From: Promicromonospora sukumoe
GTDB taxonomy: Bacteria; Actinomycetota; Actinomycetes; Actinomycetales; Cellulomonadaceae
Assembly (NCBI RefSeq): GCF_014137995.1
Contig: NZ_JACGWV010000001.1
Coordinates: forward strand, 3,720,001 to 3,784,000
Direction: 5' to 3'
DNA length: 64,000 nt
Positions 40,482 through 49,063 of this stretch are shown piece after piece (within the stretch, counting starts at the first letter, position 1; each line of letters begins with the position of its first letter). Both the position numbers and the translations under genes were made by a program. The notes under the pieces are model-generated. The model worked only from the letters and a program-made list of their open reading frames with translations, was not told the origin of the DNA and ran no database searches.

Positions 40482-43225
40482 CGGCCCGCCTCGATCTGGT
40501 AGACGCGCACGTCCTCGCCCGGGACGACGGCGCGGAGCTTGCCCGCGGCCCGGCTCTCCTGGCCGGTCCACAGCTCGGTGACGTCGTACCGACCGCCGCC
40601 CAGACCGAGGTCCCGCAGCGGGAGGTCCGCCGTGCGCGGCGTCGGGCCGTAGTTGAACAGCGCCAGGTAGGTGGTCCCGCCGTCGTGCAGCACGAACGTG
40701 TCCGACGCCGTGAAGGCGTCCGGGCCGGCCTGCACCGGGGCGAACGACCGCCCGATCTCGGCGAGGTGGTTGATGCCCGGGTTCTGCAGCAGGTCGCGGG
40801 CCCGCTGCTTGATGACGGGGTGGCCCGTGGCGGTGAGGTCCTCGCTGACCTGGTAGATCCCCGTGATGGCGGCCGAGGTGACGCGCGCCCGATTCTGCCC
40901 CTCGGGCCAGATGCTCGGGTACGGGTCGTCCAGCAGGTACGCGTTGGCGTCGCCGTCGTACTCGTAGTTGCCGAACTGGACGTGGTCGCCGTCGTTGAAC
41001 GCGTAGACCTCGTCGAGCCACCAGCCGTAGGTCAGGGAGTTGAGCAGGTACTCGGTGCTCTTCTGGTAGCGGTCGGGCTGCTCGGGGTGCCAGTTGTTCA
41101 GGGCGCCGTGCACGTCGCAGGAGATGCGGCGGGCGTGCGCGAACTCCGAGGCGAACAGCGGCGAGATCGCCAGGTCGACGAACATGTCCTCGCCCGCGAC
41201 GTCGATCACCTGCGCCATGCCCTGGCGGAAGGCCTGCTGGCCGGTCCGGACGTCGTCGTCGTACCAGTCGTCGGCCTCGACGTAGCCGTGGGTCAGGAAG
41301 TCGAGCTTCACGTAGCGGACGCCCAGCTCGCGGAACTTGCCCAGGGCGATCCGGGCGCGGTTCTGCACGCCGGGGTTGGTCGGGTCCAGAGCCCAGGCGC
41401 CGTCGATGTTGACGGGCACGCCGTTCACCTTGAGCGCCATCTCGCGGTAGGTCTGGTTCTCGCAGGTGTCGCAGAGCTTGGTGCCGCCGATGCGCTCGTC
41501 CAGGCCCTCGCGCCAGAAGTTGGCGAACGGCTGGAAGTACAGCGCCGGCTCCTGGCCGCGCGCCTTCACGTCGGCGACGTACCGCTCGAGCTCGGCCCAG
41601 GAGGTGTCCGGGTCCTCGAAGGCGTACTCGGGCGCGAGCATCTTGTCCCAGTAGGAGTCGACGCCCACGTACGCGCCCTTCGCGGACTGAGTGTTGCGGA
41701 ACCCGGGCGTCTCCTCGGCGAGGAACTGCGAGACCTCGTCCATGACGTCGGCGTCGCCGCCGCGGGCGCCGAGGCCGCCCCAGCTGTTGAAGCCGAAGGG
41801 CGTGCCCTCGTCCCAGGTGCGGGACTTCGCGGCCTGCGCGGCGGCCTTGCCGAAGGTCTCCATGCCCTCGCGCCAGTCCGGGTACAGACCCACGAACATC
41901 CGCGGGGAGCGCACCGTCGTGCCGCTGACCTCGGCGTGCGGCTTGAGCTCGCGGTTGAACTGGTACTTGTTCATCCCGTCGCCGTAGTCGTAGCTCCAGT
42001 CGGTCAGGCCGGCGGCGGCCTGCAGCCGGTCCAGCCCGCCGCGGTCGTTGCCGTCGGCCACGACGCCCGACTTCCAGGTGTCGCGGTCCAGGGAGCCGAC
42101 GACGAGGCCGCGGCGCGAGGCGTCGTCGATGAAGGCGGTGACCTCGAAGCTGCGCCGCGCGGGCGTCACGTCCCGGATCTCCGGCGTCTCGTAGCGGACC
42201 CAGTGGTCGTTGTCGAAGGGCACGAGCACCATGCGGTTGTCGCCCGTGCGCCCCAGGTCCACCGAGCCGCGCCGGTCGGTCATGACCGGCACCATCATCG
42301 AGGTGGTGACCGGGCCGTCGGTGCCCGTCACGTCGAGCCGCACCGAGAACGAACGGTCGCCGTCGAACGCGAACTCCTGGCGGAGCGTGGGCAGGCCGCG
42401 CTTGGCGCAGGTGACGGTCGTGCGACCGGTGAGCCGGCAGGCGCCGTCGTACGCCTTGGTGGTGAGGAACCGCCCGCCCAGGCGCACCCCGCTGTAGAAG
42501 CCGGTCACGGCCTCGCGGCCGCCCCAGCGGGCGTCTGCGGTGCCGCTGCGCAAGGAGTAGTCGATGACGACGTCGCCGCCGCGGATCAGCGCGCGCTGGC
42601 CGCCCGGCGTGGCGCGGGTCGGGTCGACCGGCACCGGGTCGGCCGCGTCCGGGTCCGTGAGGGTCCAGTCCTTGGCGGTCGCTCCGGCGACGTCGACCCG
42701 GTCGAGGTCGGGGCCCAGGGCGCCGTCGGGGGCGCTGAACGTCAGGCTGTTCTCGCCCGCGCGCAGCGGCAGGTCCACGGTGGTGGTCCCGACGCGGTCC
42801 CAGCCGCCCGTGGAGGCGACCGGCACCGTGACGGTGTCGCCGCCGTCGGGCGCGACCGTCAGGGCGCGGGAGTCGTCGCCGCTCAGGTAGTGCAGCGTCA
42901 CCTCGTAGGTGCCGTCCTCGGGGGCGATCACGCCGGGGACGTCGACCGTGGCCGACGGGTCGATGCTGCCGACCTTGCCGCCGCCCGAGCAGGCGGAGCA
43001 GCCGTTGCGGCTCGCGCCGTCGAGGACGACCTGGGTGGCCTCGGCCTCGATGGAGGCTGCGCCGGGTGGGGCTGGGGCTTCGGCGGTGGTGGCGGTCGTA
43101 CCGGCGTCGGCGGCCGTGGCGACGGGCGCGACCCCGGCCGTAGCCACGACGGTGAGTGCCAGGCCGATCGCGAGCCACGACCGCGTGGCTCGCCGGACCT
43201 GGTCGGGTGCGGGCTTGTCTGACAT
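40478..43225 (-). CDS. Secreted clan GH-D glycosidase with CBM35-like domain
   Basis: 915 residues from ATG at 43225 with GGAGGAG before it. A signal peptide (SWLAIGLALTVVATAGVAPVATAADA) is followed at ~55-185 by a CBM6/35-like beta-sandwich (ASIEAEATQVVLDGASRNG, GTYEVTLHYLSGDD, GENSLTFSAPDG), then a beta-sandwich region, and from ~480 a (beta/alpha)8 barrel: GFNSWGGLG, YVGVDSYWD, RYVKLDFLTHG with the likely nucleophile Asp near 650, and GINHLAEIGRSF. The KLDF strand is the clan GH-D (GH27/GH36) hallmark, so alpha-galactosidase, alpha-N-acetylgalactosaminidase or a related activity is likely. A short C-terminal beta domain closes the protein. It heads the sugar import operon and is divergent from the ROK regulator. 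Confidence 0.85.
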   Translation of the reverse strand: MSDKPAPDQVRRATRSWLAIGLALTVVATAGVAPVATAADAGTTATTAEAPAPPGAASIEAEATQVVLDGASRNGCSACSGGGKVGSIDPSATVDVPGVIAPEDGTYEVTLHYLSGDDSRALTVAPDGGDTVTVPVASTGGWDRVGTTTVDLPLRAGENSLTFSAPDGALGPDLDRVDVAGATAKDWTLTDPDAADPVPVDPTRATPGGQRALIRGGDVVIDYSLRSGTADARWGGREAVTGFYSGVRLGGRFLTTKAYDGACRLTGRTTVTCAKRGLPTLRQEFAFDGDRSFSVRLDVTGTDGPVTTSMMVPVMTDRRGSVDLGRTGDNRMVLVPFDNDHWVRYETPEIRDVTPARRSFEVTAFIDDASRRGLVVGSLDRDTWKSGVVADGNDRGGLDRLQAAAGLTDWSYDYGDGMNKYQFNRELKPHAEVSGTTVRSPRMFVGLYPDWREGMETFGKAAAQAAKSRTWDEGTPFGFNSWGGLGARGGDADVMDEVSQFLAEETPGFRNTQSAKGAYVGVDSYWDKMLAPEYAFEDPDTSWAELERYVADVKARGQEPALYFQPFANFWREGLDERIGGTKLCDTCENQTYREMALKVNGVPVNIDGAWALDPTNPGVQNRARIALGKFRELGVRYVKLDFLTHGYVEADDWYDDDVRTGQQAFRQGMAQVIDVAGEDMFVDLAISPLFASEFAHARRISCDVHGALNNWHPEQPDRYQKSTEYLLNSLTYGWWLDEVYAFNDGDHVQFGNYEYDGDANAYLLDDPYPSIWPEGQNRARVTSAAITGIYQVSEDLTATGHPVIKQRARDLLQNPGINHLAEIGRSFAPVQAGPDAFTASDTFVLHDGGTTYLALFNYGPTPRTADLPLRDLGLGGGRYDVTELWTGQESRAAGKLRAVVPGEDVRVYQIEAGR

Positions 43226-43283
43226 CACGGCTCCTCCGGCGTCGTTGCTGGCTGCGGACACTCAAGCGTCTTTTTTTGTTGCT

Positions 43284-43297
43284 GTCAATTAAGTGAC
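43284..43297. promoter_or_regulatory. Candidate ROK operator
   Basis: GTCA-A-TTAA-G-TGAC is a near-perfect 14-bp palindrome in an AT-rich promoter gap (a T7 run lies at 43271-43277). It is 18 bp before the ROK regulator start and 59 bp before the divergent glycosidase start. ROK repressors usually bind AT-rich palindromes in this position. Confidence 0.5.
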
Positions 43298-43314
43298 GCC
43301 GATAGAGTCGTGAC

Positions 43315-44505
43315 ATGTCCGCGACATCAGCCGCACCGGCGCTCAGCCCGGCGGGTACGCGCGTCTTCCAGCAGCTCGTGCGCAGCGGCGACGCCTCCCG
43401 CACCGCTCTGGCCCGCGACACCGGCCTGACGCCGGGCGCGATCACCCGCGCGGTGCGTCCGCTGCTGGAGGCGGGACTCCTGCTGGAGACCGGTGACCGG
43501 GCGTCCACCGACGGCGCGCTCGGGCGGCCGGCGACGATGGTGACCGTGCAGGCGGGGGCGCACCAGGTGATCGGCGTGAAGGTCACCGCCGACGAGCTCT
43601 TCGGCGTGGTCTGCGACCTGCGCTGCCGGGTGCTGGACGAGGCCACGGTGCCGGTGGGCGGCCACGGCCCGGAGGCGATCACCGACCTGATCGTGGGGCT
43701 GGTGGACCGGCTGCGGACGGGTCGGCCCGAGGTCGGGAGCGTGGGCCTGGCCGTCTCGGGCGACGTCGACGCCGCCACGGGACACGTGGGCTACTCACCC
43801 TTCCTGGGCTGGCGGGACGTGCCGCTCGGCACGGAGGTCGCCCGGCGCACGGGGCTCGCGACGACCGTCGAGAACGACGTCCGCGCCCTGCTCACCGGCG
43901 AGCGCTGGTATGGCGTGGGCCGCGGCATCTCGTCGCTGGCGCTCGTCACGGTGGGCACCGGCATCGGGTGCGCGCTGCTCGTGAACGGGCAGGTGGTGCA
44001 CGGCGGCTTCGGCGTGGCCGGCGAGGTGGGCCACGTGCTCGTCGACCCCGAGGGCCCGCTGTGCCACTGCGGCAACCGGGGCTGCGTCGAGGCGATCGCG
44101 GGCTCGGCCGGCATCCTGGAGCGGATGGGCCAGGCCGGGTTCAAGGGTCTGGGCATCGGCGACGTCGCGGAGCTCGCCCGCTCGGGCCAGCCCGACGCCG
44201 TCCGGGTGCTCGCCGAGGCAGGCCGCGCCGTCGGGACGGGCATCGCCACCATCGCCAACCTGGTGGGGGCCGAGCACATCGTGATCACGGGCGAGGCGAT
44301 CGGGAGCAGCCCCAGCGACACGGCCGACGACGAGCAGGACTACGACGTCATGGACCCGCACGTGCGCAGCGCGTTCGAGCAGCGGGCCTTCGGGTCGGCC
44401 GCGCGGGCCGCCATCGAGCTGCGCCCGCTCCGGTTCGTCGACTGGGCCCGGGGCGCGGCGGCGTGCGCCGTCGAGGACTTCGTGACGCACTACGGGCGGT
44501 CCTGA
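43315..44505 (+). CDS. ROK-family transcriptional regulator
   Basis: 396 residues from ATG at 43315. N-terminal winged helix-turn-helix (FQQLVRSGDASRTALARDTGLTPGAITRAVRPLLEAGLLLETG) and a ROK sugar-kinase-like domain: VGLAVSGDVDAATG, VENDVRALLTGERWYG, LVTVGTGIGCALLVNGQVVHGGFGVAGEVGHV with the ExGH motif, and zinc site CHCGNRGCVEAIAGS. It should repress the divergent glycosidase/importer operon and release on binding a sugar. An acidic insert (SDTADDEQDYDVMDP) near the C-terminus is unusual. Confidence 0.92.
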   Translation: MSATSAAPALSPAGTRVFQQLVRSGDASRTALARDTGLTPGAITRAVRPLLEAGLLLETGDRASTDGALGRPATMVTVQAGAHQVIGVKVTADELFGVVCDLRCRVLDEATVPVGGHGPEAITDLIVGLVDRLRTGRPEVGSVGLAVSGDVDAATGHVGYSPFLGWRDVPLGTEVARRTGLATTVENDVRALLTGERWYGVGRGISSLALVTVGTGIGCALLVNGQVVHGGFGVAGEVGHVLVDPEGPLCHCGNRGCVEAIAGSAGILERMGQAGFKGLGIGDVAELARSGQPDAVRVLAEAGRAVGTGIATIANLVGAEHIVITGEAIGSSPSDTADDEQDYDVMDPHVRSAFEQRAFGSAARAAIELRPLRFVDWARGAAACAVEDFVTHYGRS

Positions 44506-44515
44506 CCGCCCGGGC

Positions 44516-44932
44516 TCAGTCGTTCGGTTCCGCGCCGGAGATGTCGGCGAGGGCCGACGTCGGGTCTCGCTCCACCGCGAGGTCGCCGATCGAGACGATG
44601 CCGACCGCGACGTCGCCGTCGACCACGGGGACACGCCGGACGGCGGCGTTGCGCATCACCTCGGCGGCCGCCTCCACGGGGACCTCCGGGCCGATCGTAA
44701 CGAGGTCCTCGCTCGCGACCTCGCCGACCATCGCCTCGAGGCCGAGCCCTTCGGCCAGGCCGCGGACCACCAGGTCACGGTCGGTGACGATGCCGATCAC
44801 GGTGGGTCCGGCCCGGACCACCAGGGCGCCGACGTCGTGCGCGGCCATCGCCCGTGCGGCGGCCTGGAACGTCTCGGACATCCCGATCGTGGTCGGCGCC
44901 GGTGTCATGACATCGGCGACTGTCTGGACCAT
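44516..44932 (-). CDS. CBS-domain-pair protein
   Basis: 138 residues from ATG at 44932 with GAAGGAG upstream. Two CBS domains: VADVMTPAPTTIGMSETFQAAARAMAAHDVGALVV...IGIVTDRDLVVRGLAEG and VGEVASEDLVTIGPEVPVEAAAEVMRNAAVRRVPVVDGDVAVGIVSIGDLA. The pair would bind an adenine nucleotide, as in stand-alone CBS regulators; the G-I-V-T-D-R-D motif is typical. Partner unknown. The 270 bp between it and the divergent gene at 45203 hold no open gene. Confidence 0.9.
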   Translation of the reverse strand: MVQTVADVMTPAPTTIGMSETFQAAARAMAAHDVGALVVRAGPTVIGIVTDRDLVVRGLAEGLGLEAMVGEVASEDLVTIGPEVPVEAAAEVMRNAAVRRVPVVDGDVAVGIVSIGDLAVERDPTSALADISGAEPND

Positions 44933-45202
44933 GTCGCGCTCCTTCCTCGAAGAGGCCGGTGGCGGGCCGCCGCTCCGGCCACTCCCACCGTGCAGCGGGG
45001 CGGGTCCGCTCGCATCCCGGGCGTGTCCGGCGCTCCGGGCGTACCGGGCGCTCGGAGGCGCCACGAGCCGCCCCGGGCGGCGCATCTGAGGCAATCGGTC
45101 GGCCGCCGCTCTCACTTTCCCGAAGTGGACGGGGGCGTCCGTTAGCGTCGCGACGTCGTGCTGACGCAGCACGACGTGGACCGAGCACGACGGAGACGAA
45201 TG

Positions 45203-46168
45203 ATGCGAGCAGTGACGATCGAGCGGTTCGGCGACCCGAGCGGCATGACGGTGGGCTATGCCCCCGCGCCGGACCCGGGCCCGGGCCAGGTCGTGATCCG
45301 GACCGAGGCGATCGGCGTCGGCGGGGTCGACGCCGTGATCCGCCGCGGGACGCTGGGCGGATGGGGCTTCGAGCCCGGGCTGGTCCCGGGCAGCGAGGTC
45401 GCCGGCACGGTGACGGCGGTCGGCGCCGACGTCGACGGGTCATGGGTGGGCCGCCGGGTCTGGGCCTTCACCGGCGTCGGCGGCGGGTACGTCGAGCAGG
45501 CGGTCGCCCGCTTGGACGACGTCGTCCCGCTGCCCGAGGACCTGTCCCCGGTGGACGCGGTGACGCTCGGGAGCTCGGCACCCGTCGCCCACTTCGCGCT
45601 CGCCCACGTGCACCTCGCGCCCGGGGAGTCCGTGCTGGTGCGTGGCGCGGCGGGGAGCATCGGGATCGCGGCCGTCGAGCTCGCGGTGCGGGGCGGGGCG
45701 AGCGCGGTGGCGGTGACGACGTCGTCGGCGGAACGGGGCGAGCGCCTGCGCGAGCTGGGCGCGACCCACGTGCTCGACCGCTCCGGCGGCGGCGCCCCGG
45801 ACGCGCCGGCGGCCTACGACGTGATCGTCGACATCGTGGGCGGGCCCGGCACCCCTGACTTCATCGACCGGCTCGCGCCGAACGGGCGCCTGGTCGTGGT
45901 GGGCGCGATCGCGGGGATGCCGCCGGCGGACTCCGGGGCGCGGCTCCTCGGCGGCGCGTTCCAGCAGTCCCGCTCTTTGGCGACGTTCAGCCTGGACACC
46001 GTGCCGAGGCCGGCCCTGGCGGCCGTGCGGGCGACACAGTTCGCCGACGCGGCGCGGGGCGACCTGCACGCCGTCGTGCACGACGTGCTGCCGCTGGACC
46101 GGGCGGCCGACGCGCACCGGGAGATGGACGCGGGCACCGTGTTCGGCAGGATCGTCCTGGTTCCATGA
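45203..46168 (+). CDS. Zinc-independent quinone oxidoreductase-like MDR protein
   Basis: 321 residues from ATG at 45203 (another ATG lies three bases earlier; CGGAGACGA precedes). Medium-chain dehydrogenase/reductase without the zinc-binding Cys cluster: MRAVTIERFGDPSGMTVGYAP, PGLVPGSEVAGTVTAVGADVDGSWVGRRVW, NADPH-binding VLVRGAAGSIGIAAVELAVRGG and NGRLVVVGAIAG. It reduces quinones or enones with NADPH. Substrate unknown. Confidence 0.9.
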   Translation: MRAVTIERFGDPSGMTVGYAPAPDPGPGQVVIRTEAIGVGGVDAVIRRGTLGGWGFEPGLVPGSEVAGTVTAVGADVDGSWVGRRVWAFTGVGGGYVEQAVARLDDVVPLPEDLSPVDAVTLGSSAPVAHFALAHVHLAPGESVLVRGAAGSIGIAAVELAVRGGASAVAVTTSSAERGERLRELGATHVLDRSGGGAPDAPAAYDVIVDIVGGPGTPDFIDRLAPNGRLVVVGAIAGMPPADSGARLLGGAFQQSRSLATFSLDTVPRPALAAVRATQFADAARGDLHAVVHDVLPLDRAADAHREMDAGTVFGRIVLVP

Positions 46169-46178
46169 GAGCTGCGGT

Positions 46179-46209
46179 TTGACCGTGCCCCTGGGGCACA
46201 CCCTGTACT
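46179..46209 (+). promoter_or_regulatory. MerR-type promoter of the CPBP gene
   Basis: TTGACC (46179-46184) and TGTACT (46204-46209) are separated by an overlong 19-bp spacer that contains the palindrome GTGCCCCTGGGGCAC (46185-46199). That is the layout of promoters untwisted by MerR-family activators. The predicted start point coincides with the ATG at 46216, so the mRNA would be leaderless. No merR gene is in the window. Confidence 0.65.
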
Positions 46210-46215
46210 GGTGCG

Positions 46216-46905
46216 ATGAACACCAGAACCAGGACGGATCAGCCGGGCTGGCTCGAGATCGTGGTCGGCATCGCGGCGATGGCCGTGGTCGGATTCGCGT
46301 TCCCGATCCTGCTCAGCGACCAGATCGACCTGACAGGGGCGGGCGGGGGCGCCTTCCTGGCCTGTCTCTCCGGCATCGCGGGGCTCGCCGGGTTCGGCGC
46401 GGCGATGCTGGTGCGACGTCGGCCCCTGCCGGCGTTCGGCATCCGGCGGACCACGGCCCGCTGGCTGTGGATCGGCGTGGCGGGTGGTGCGGTCGCCCTG
46501 CTCGCCAAGGGTGTGCTGGTCCCGCTGTTCATGTGGCTGACCGACGTGCCGACCGACACCCAGGCCGGCTACGCCGCGGGCGCGAGCGGCGGGATCTGGC
46601 TGCTGATCGTGACGGCGATCGGGCTCGTGGTGCTCACGCCGATCGGCGAGGAGTTCCTGTTCCGCGGCGTCGTCACCACCGGCCTGCTCCGGTACGGGCC
46701 GGTGATCGCGACGGTCGGCAGCGCGGTGATCTTCGCGCTGCTGCACGGCATCAACGTGGTGCTCCCCGCGGCGCTGGTCGTCGGGGTCATCACGGCGGAG
46801 CTCCGCCGGCGCAGCGACTCGGTGTGGCCGGGTGTCGTGGTGCACGCGTTCAACAACTCGATCACCGTGATCGCGTACGCGGTGGCGCCGGGGATCGCCG
46901 CCTAG
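46216..46905 (+). CDS. CPBP-family intramembrane metalloprotease
   Basis: 229 residues from ATG at 46216. Six to eight helices with the Abi/CPBP motifs: GEEFLFRGVVTTGLL (EExxxR), IFALLHGINVVLPAAL (catalytic His) and VVVHAFNNSITVI (HxxxN). Relatives range from CAAX prenyl proteases to bacteriocin self-immunity proteins; most bacterial ones are uncharacterised. Its MerR-type promoter suggests induction by a small molecule or redox signal. It ends 12 bp before palindrome copy B. Confidence 0.92.
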   Translation: MNTRTRTDQPGWLEIVVGIAAMAVVGFAFPILLSDQIDLTGAGGGAFLACLSGIAGLAGFGAAMLVRRRPLPAFGIRRTTARWLWIGVAGGAVALLAKGVLVPLFMWLTDVPTDTQAGYAAGASGGIWLLIVTAIGLVVLTPIGEEFLFRGVVTTGLLRYGPVIATVGSAVIFALLHGINVVLPAALVVGVITAELRRRSDSVWPGVVVHAFNNSITVIAYAVAPGIAA

Positions 46906-46917
46906 TCAGGCGGGTGC

Positions 46918-46997
46918 CCCCCTCTCCTTTGAGACCTAAGTTTCTTCGCTTTGACGCGCGTCAAAGCGAAGAAACTTAGGTCTCAAAGGAGAGGGGG
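46918..46997. repeat. Long palindrome, family 2, copy B
   Basis: An 80-bp perfect palindrome with 40-bp arms and no loop bases, centred between 46957 and 46958. The arm starts CCCCCTCTCCTTTG and ends CGCTTTGACGC. 32 bp of each arm are identical to copy A at 37178-37249; only the centre and the outer C/G extension differ. It lies between the convergent CPBP and CitE-like genes, and its last base touches the stop codon of the latter. Confidence 0.95.
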
Positions 46998-47858
46998 TCA
47001 GCCGTGTCCGCCGAGGTTCACGACCCAGCGCGCCCGTTCCACCATTGCGACGTCGAGGAACGTCCCGTCCTCCAGCGCCACCGCCCCGACACCCGCCGTC
47101 GCGGCACCGGCCACCCGCTCCAGTACCTCCCGCGCGGCGGCGACCTCGGCGGCCGAGGGCAGGAACGCCGCCCGGATCGTGTCGAGCTGCCCGGGGTGGA
47201 TCGCCGTCCGGCCCGAGAATCCCAGCCCGCGCCCCACCAGGCACGACGCCGCGAGCCCGTTCAGGTCCCGCACGTTCGTGTAGGCCGACATCACCGGGGG
47301 CCGCAGCCCCGCCGCCCGCGCCGCGACCACGATTCGGCTGCGCGACCAGAGCAGCCCGTCGTCGCCGTCGAGCCGCAGGTCGGAGCGCAGGTCCGCCTCC
47401 CCCAGGCCGATCGACGCGACCTGCGGGGACGCCGTCGCCAGCTCGAAGGCCCGCTCGACGCCGAGCGCCGACTCGACGAGCAGGTGCAGCTCCCGGCCCG
47501 GCAGCGCGTTCGCGAGCGCGACGACCTCCGCAGCCGACTCCACCTTGGGCACCCGCACGCCGACCGCGCGGGGCAACAAGCCGAGCGCCGCGACGTCGTC
47601 GGCGTGCCAGGGAGCGTCGCGGTGGTTGATCCGCACCTGGACGGCGCGCCTCGCGACATCGGCGAGCAGCCGGCCGGCGTTGGCCCGCGCCTCCTCCTTG
47701 CGCGACGGCGCGACGGCGTCCTCCAGGTCGACCAGCACGACGTCGGCGGGCGAGGCGAGCGCCTTGGCCACCCGGTCGGGGCGGTCGGCGGGCACGTAGA
47801 GGAAGGTCAGCGGCGCGCCGCCGCCCGGCGCGACCCCGCCCCCGGCAGAACCACTCAT
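46998..47858 (-). CDS. CitE-like CoA-ester lyase (HpcH/HpaI family)
   Basis: 286 residues from ATG at 47858. Marks: LTFLYVPADRPDRVAKAL, metal/CoA-site VLVDLEDAVAPSRKEEAR, VRVPKVESAAEV, LHLLVESALGVERAFEL (metal-binding Glu), GLGEADLRSDL (Asp ligand) and GFSGRTAIHPGQL. Stand-alone CitE homologues cleave malyl-, citramalyl- or hydroxymethylglutaryl-type CoA esters. It is the last gene of the ten-gene operon and overlaps the CoA-transferase gene by 4 bp, so the two very likely act in sequence. Confidence 0.92.
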   Translation of the reverse strand: MSGSAGGGVAPGGGAPLTFLYVPADRPDRVAKALASPADVVLVDLEDAVAPSRKEEARANAGRLLADVARRAVQVRINHRDAPWHADDVAALGLLPRAVGVRVPKVESAAEVVALANALPGRELHLLVESALGVERAFELATASPQVASIGLGEADLRSDLRLDGDDGLLWSRSRIVVAARAAGLRPPVMSAYTNVRDLNGLAASCLVGRGLGFSGRTAIHPGQLDTIRAAFLPSAAEVAAAREVLERVAGAATAGVGAVALEDGTFLDVAMVERARWVVNLGGHG

Positions 47859-49063
47859 ACCGCCCCCTCCCCCCGCAGCTCCGCCACGCGCTCCGCGGAG
47901 AACCCCAGCTCCCCCAGCACCTCGTCGGTGTCCGCGCCGTGCGGCCGCCCGGTGAACTGGATGACGCCGTCGTTCTCGGAGAGCCGGAACAGCGGCCCCT
48001 GCATCAGCATCGGACCGAGCTCGGGGTCCTCGATCTCGTGGATCGTCCCGAGCGCCTGGAACTGCGGGTCCGCCACGATGTCCCGCGCGTCGTACACGGG
48101 GGCCACCGCCGCCTGGGCCTCCTCGAACGCTGCCACTACTTCCGCCCGCGTCCGACGAGCGATCCAGCCCCCGACCGCCTCGTCGAGCTCGTCGGCGTGC
48201 CGTGCCCGGTCCACGCCGCGCGCGAACCACGGCTCGTCCACGAGCTCCGGCCGCCCCACCAGGCGCATCACGCGCTCCGCGATCGACTGGGCCGACGTCG
48301 ACACGGCCACCCAGTGCCCGTCGCTCGTGCGGTAGGTGTTGCGCGGCGCGTTGTTGCTCGACCGGTTCCCGGTGCGGGCCTGCACGGTCCCGAGCTGGTC
48401 CCAGCGGGTGATCTGCGGCCCGAGCATCGCCAGGATCGGCTCGACGATCGCGGTGTCCACGACCTGCCCGCGCCCTGTCCGCTCGCGCACCGAGAGCGCC
48501 GTCATGATCGCGAACGCCGTGGCGAGCGAGGCGACGCCGTCGGCCAGGCCGAAGGGCGGCAGCGTGGGCGGACCGTCGGGCTCGCCGGTCATCGCCGCGA
48601 ACCCGCTCATCGCCTCGGCGAGCGTGCCGAACCCGGGCCGCGTGCGGTACGGACCCGTCTGGCCGAAGCCGGAGACGCGCGCCAGCACGAGCCCCGGGTT
48701 GCGCGCCGACAGCTCCTCGTAGCCCAGCCCCCAGCGTTCGAGCGTGCCGGGCCGGAAGTTCTCGATGACGACGTCGGCCCGCTCCGCCAGCGCGAGGAAC
48801 ACCTCCCGCCCGCCGTCGGAACCCAGGTTGGCCGTGACCGTGCGCTTGTTGCGGCCCAGCGTCTTCCACCAGAGGTTGACGCCGTCCTTCGCGGCCCCGT
48901 GGGTGCGCGACGGGTCCGGCCGCTCGGGGTGCTCGACCTTCACGACGGAGGCGCCCAGGTCGCCCAGGTGCATCGCCGCCATCGGCCCCGCGAACAGGGT
49001 CGACGCGTCCACGACGCGCAAGCCGGCCAGGGCGCCGCCGTCGGGCTCGCGCGACACACTCAT
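47855..49063 (-). CDS. CaiB/BaiF-type (family III) CoA-transferase
   Basis: 402 residues from ATG at 49063 (ATGA overlap). LAGLRVVDASTLFAGPMAAMHLGDLGASVVKVEHPERPDPSRTHG is the canonical N-terminus. Further marks: WWKTLGRNKRTVTANL, DVVIENFRPGTLERWGLGYEEL, RVSGFGQTGPYRTRPGFGTLAEAMSGFAAMTGEPDGPP, and FGLADGVASLATAFAIM near the catalytic Asp region. It moves CoA between carboxylic acids. With the CitE-like lyase it would activate and then split an acid, perhaps released by the upstream hydrolases. Confidence 0.92.
   Translation of the reverse strand: MSVSREPDGGALAGLRVVDASTLFAGPMAAMHLGDLGASVVKVEHPERPDPSRTHGAAKDGVNLWWKTLGRNKRTVTANLGSDGGREVFLALAERADVVIENFRPGTLERWGLGYEELSARNPGLVLARVSGFGQTGPYRTRPGFGTLAEAMSGFAAMTGEPDGPPTLPPFGLADGVASLATAFAIMTALSVRERTGRGQVVDTAIVEPILAMLGPQITRWDQLGTVQARTGNRSSNNAPRNTYRTSDGHWVAVSTSAQSIAERVMRLVGRPELVDEPWFARGVDRARHADELDEAVGGWIARRTRAEVVAAFEEAQAAVAPVYDARDIVADPQFQALGTIHEIEDPELGPMLMQGPLFRLSENDGVIQFTGRPHGADTDEVLGELGFSAERVAELRGEGAV

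Noticed and set aside
41000..43222. Very long plus-strand open frame opposite the GH-D glycosidase gene
   Set aside because: Val/Gly/Arg-rich antisense shadow with no motifs; the minus-strand product has a signal peptide, CBM and catalytic strands.
46998..49063. CoA-transferase and CitE-like genes as a separate citramalate/itaconate module
   Set aside because: Possible by family, but they overlap the upstream genes by 4 bp without their own promoter, and no mesaconate/itaconate hydratase gene is present.
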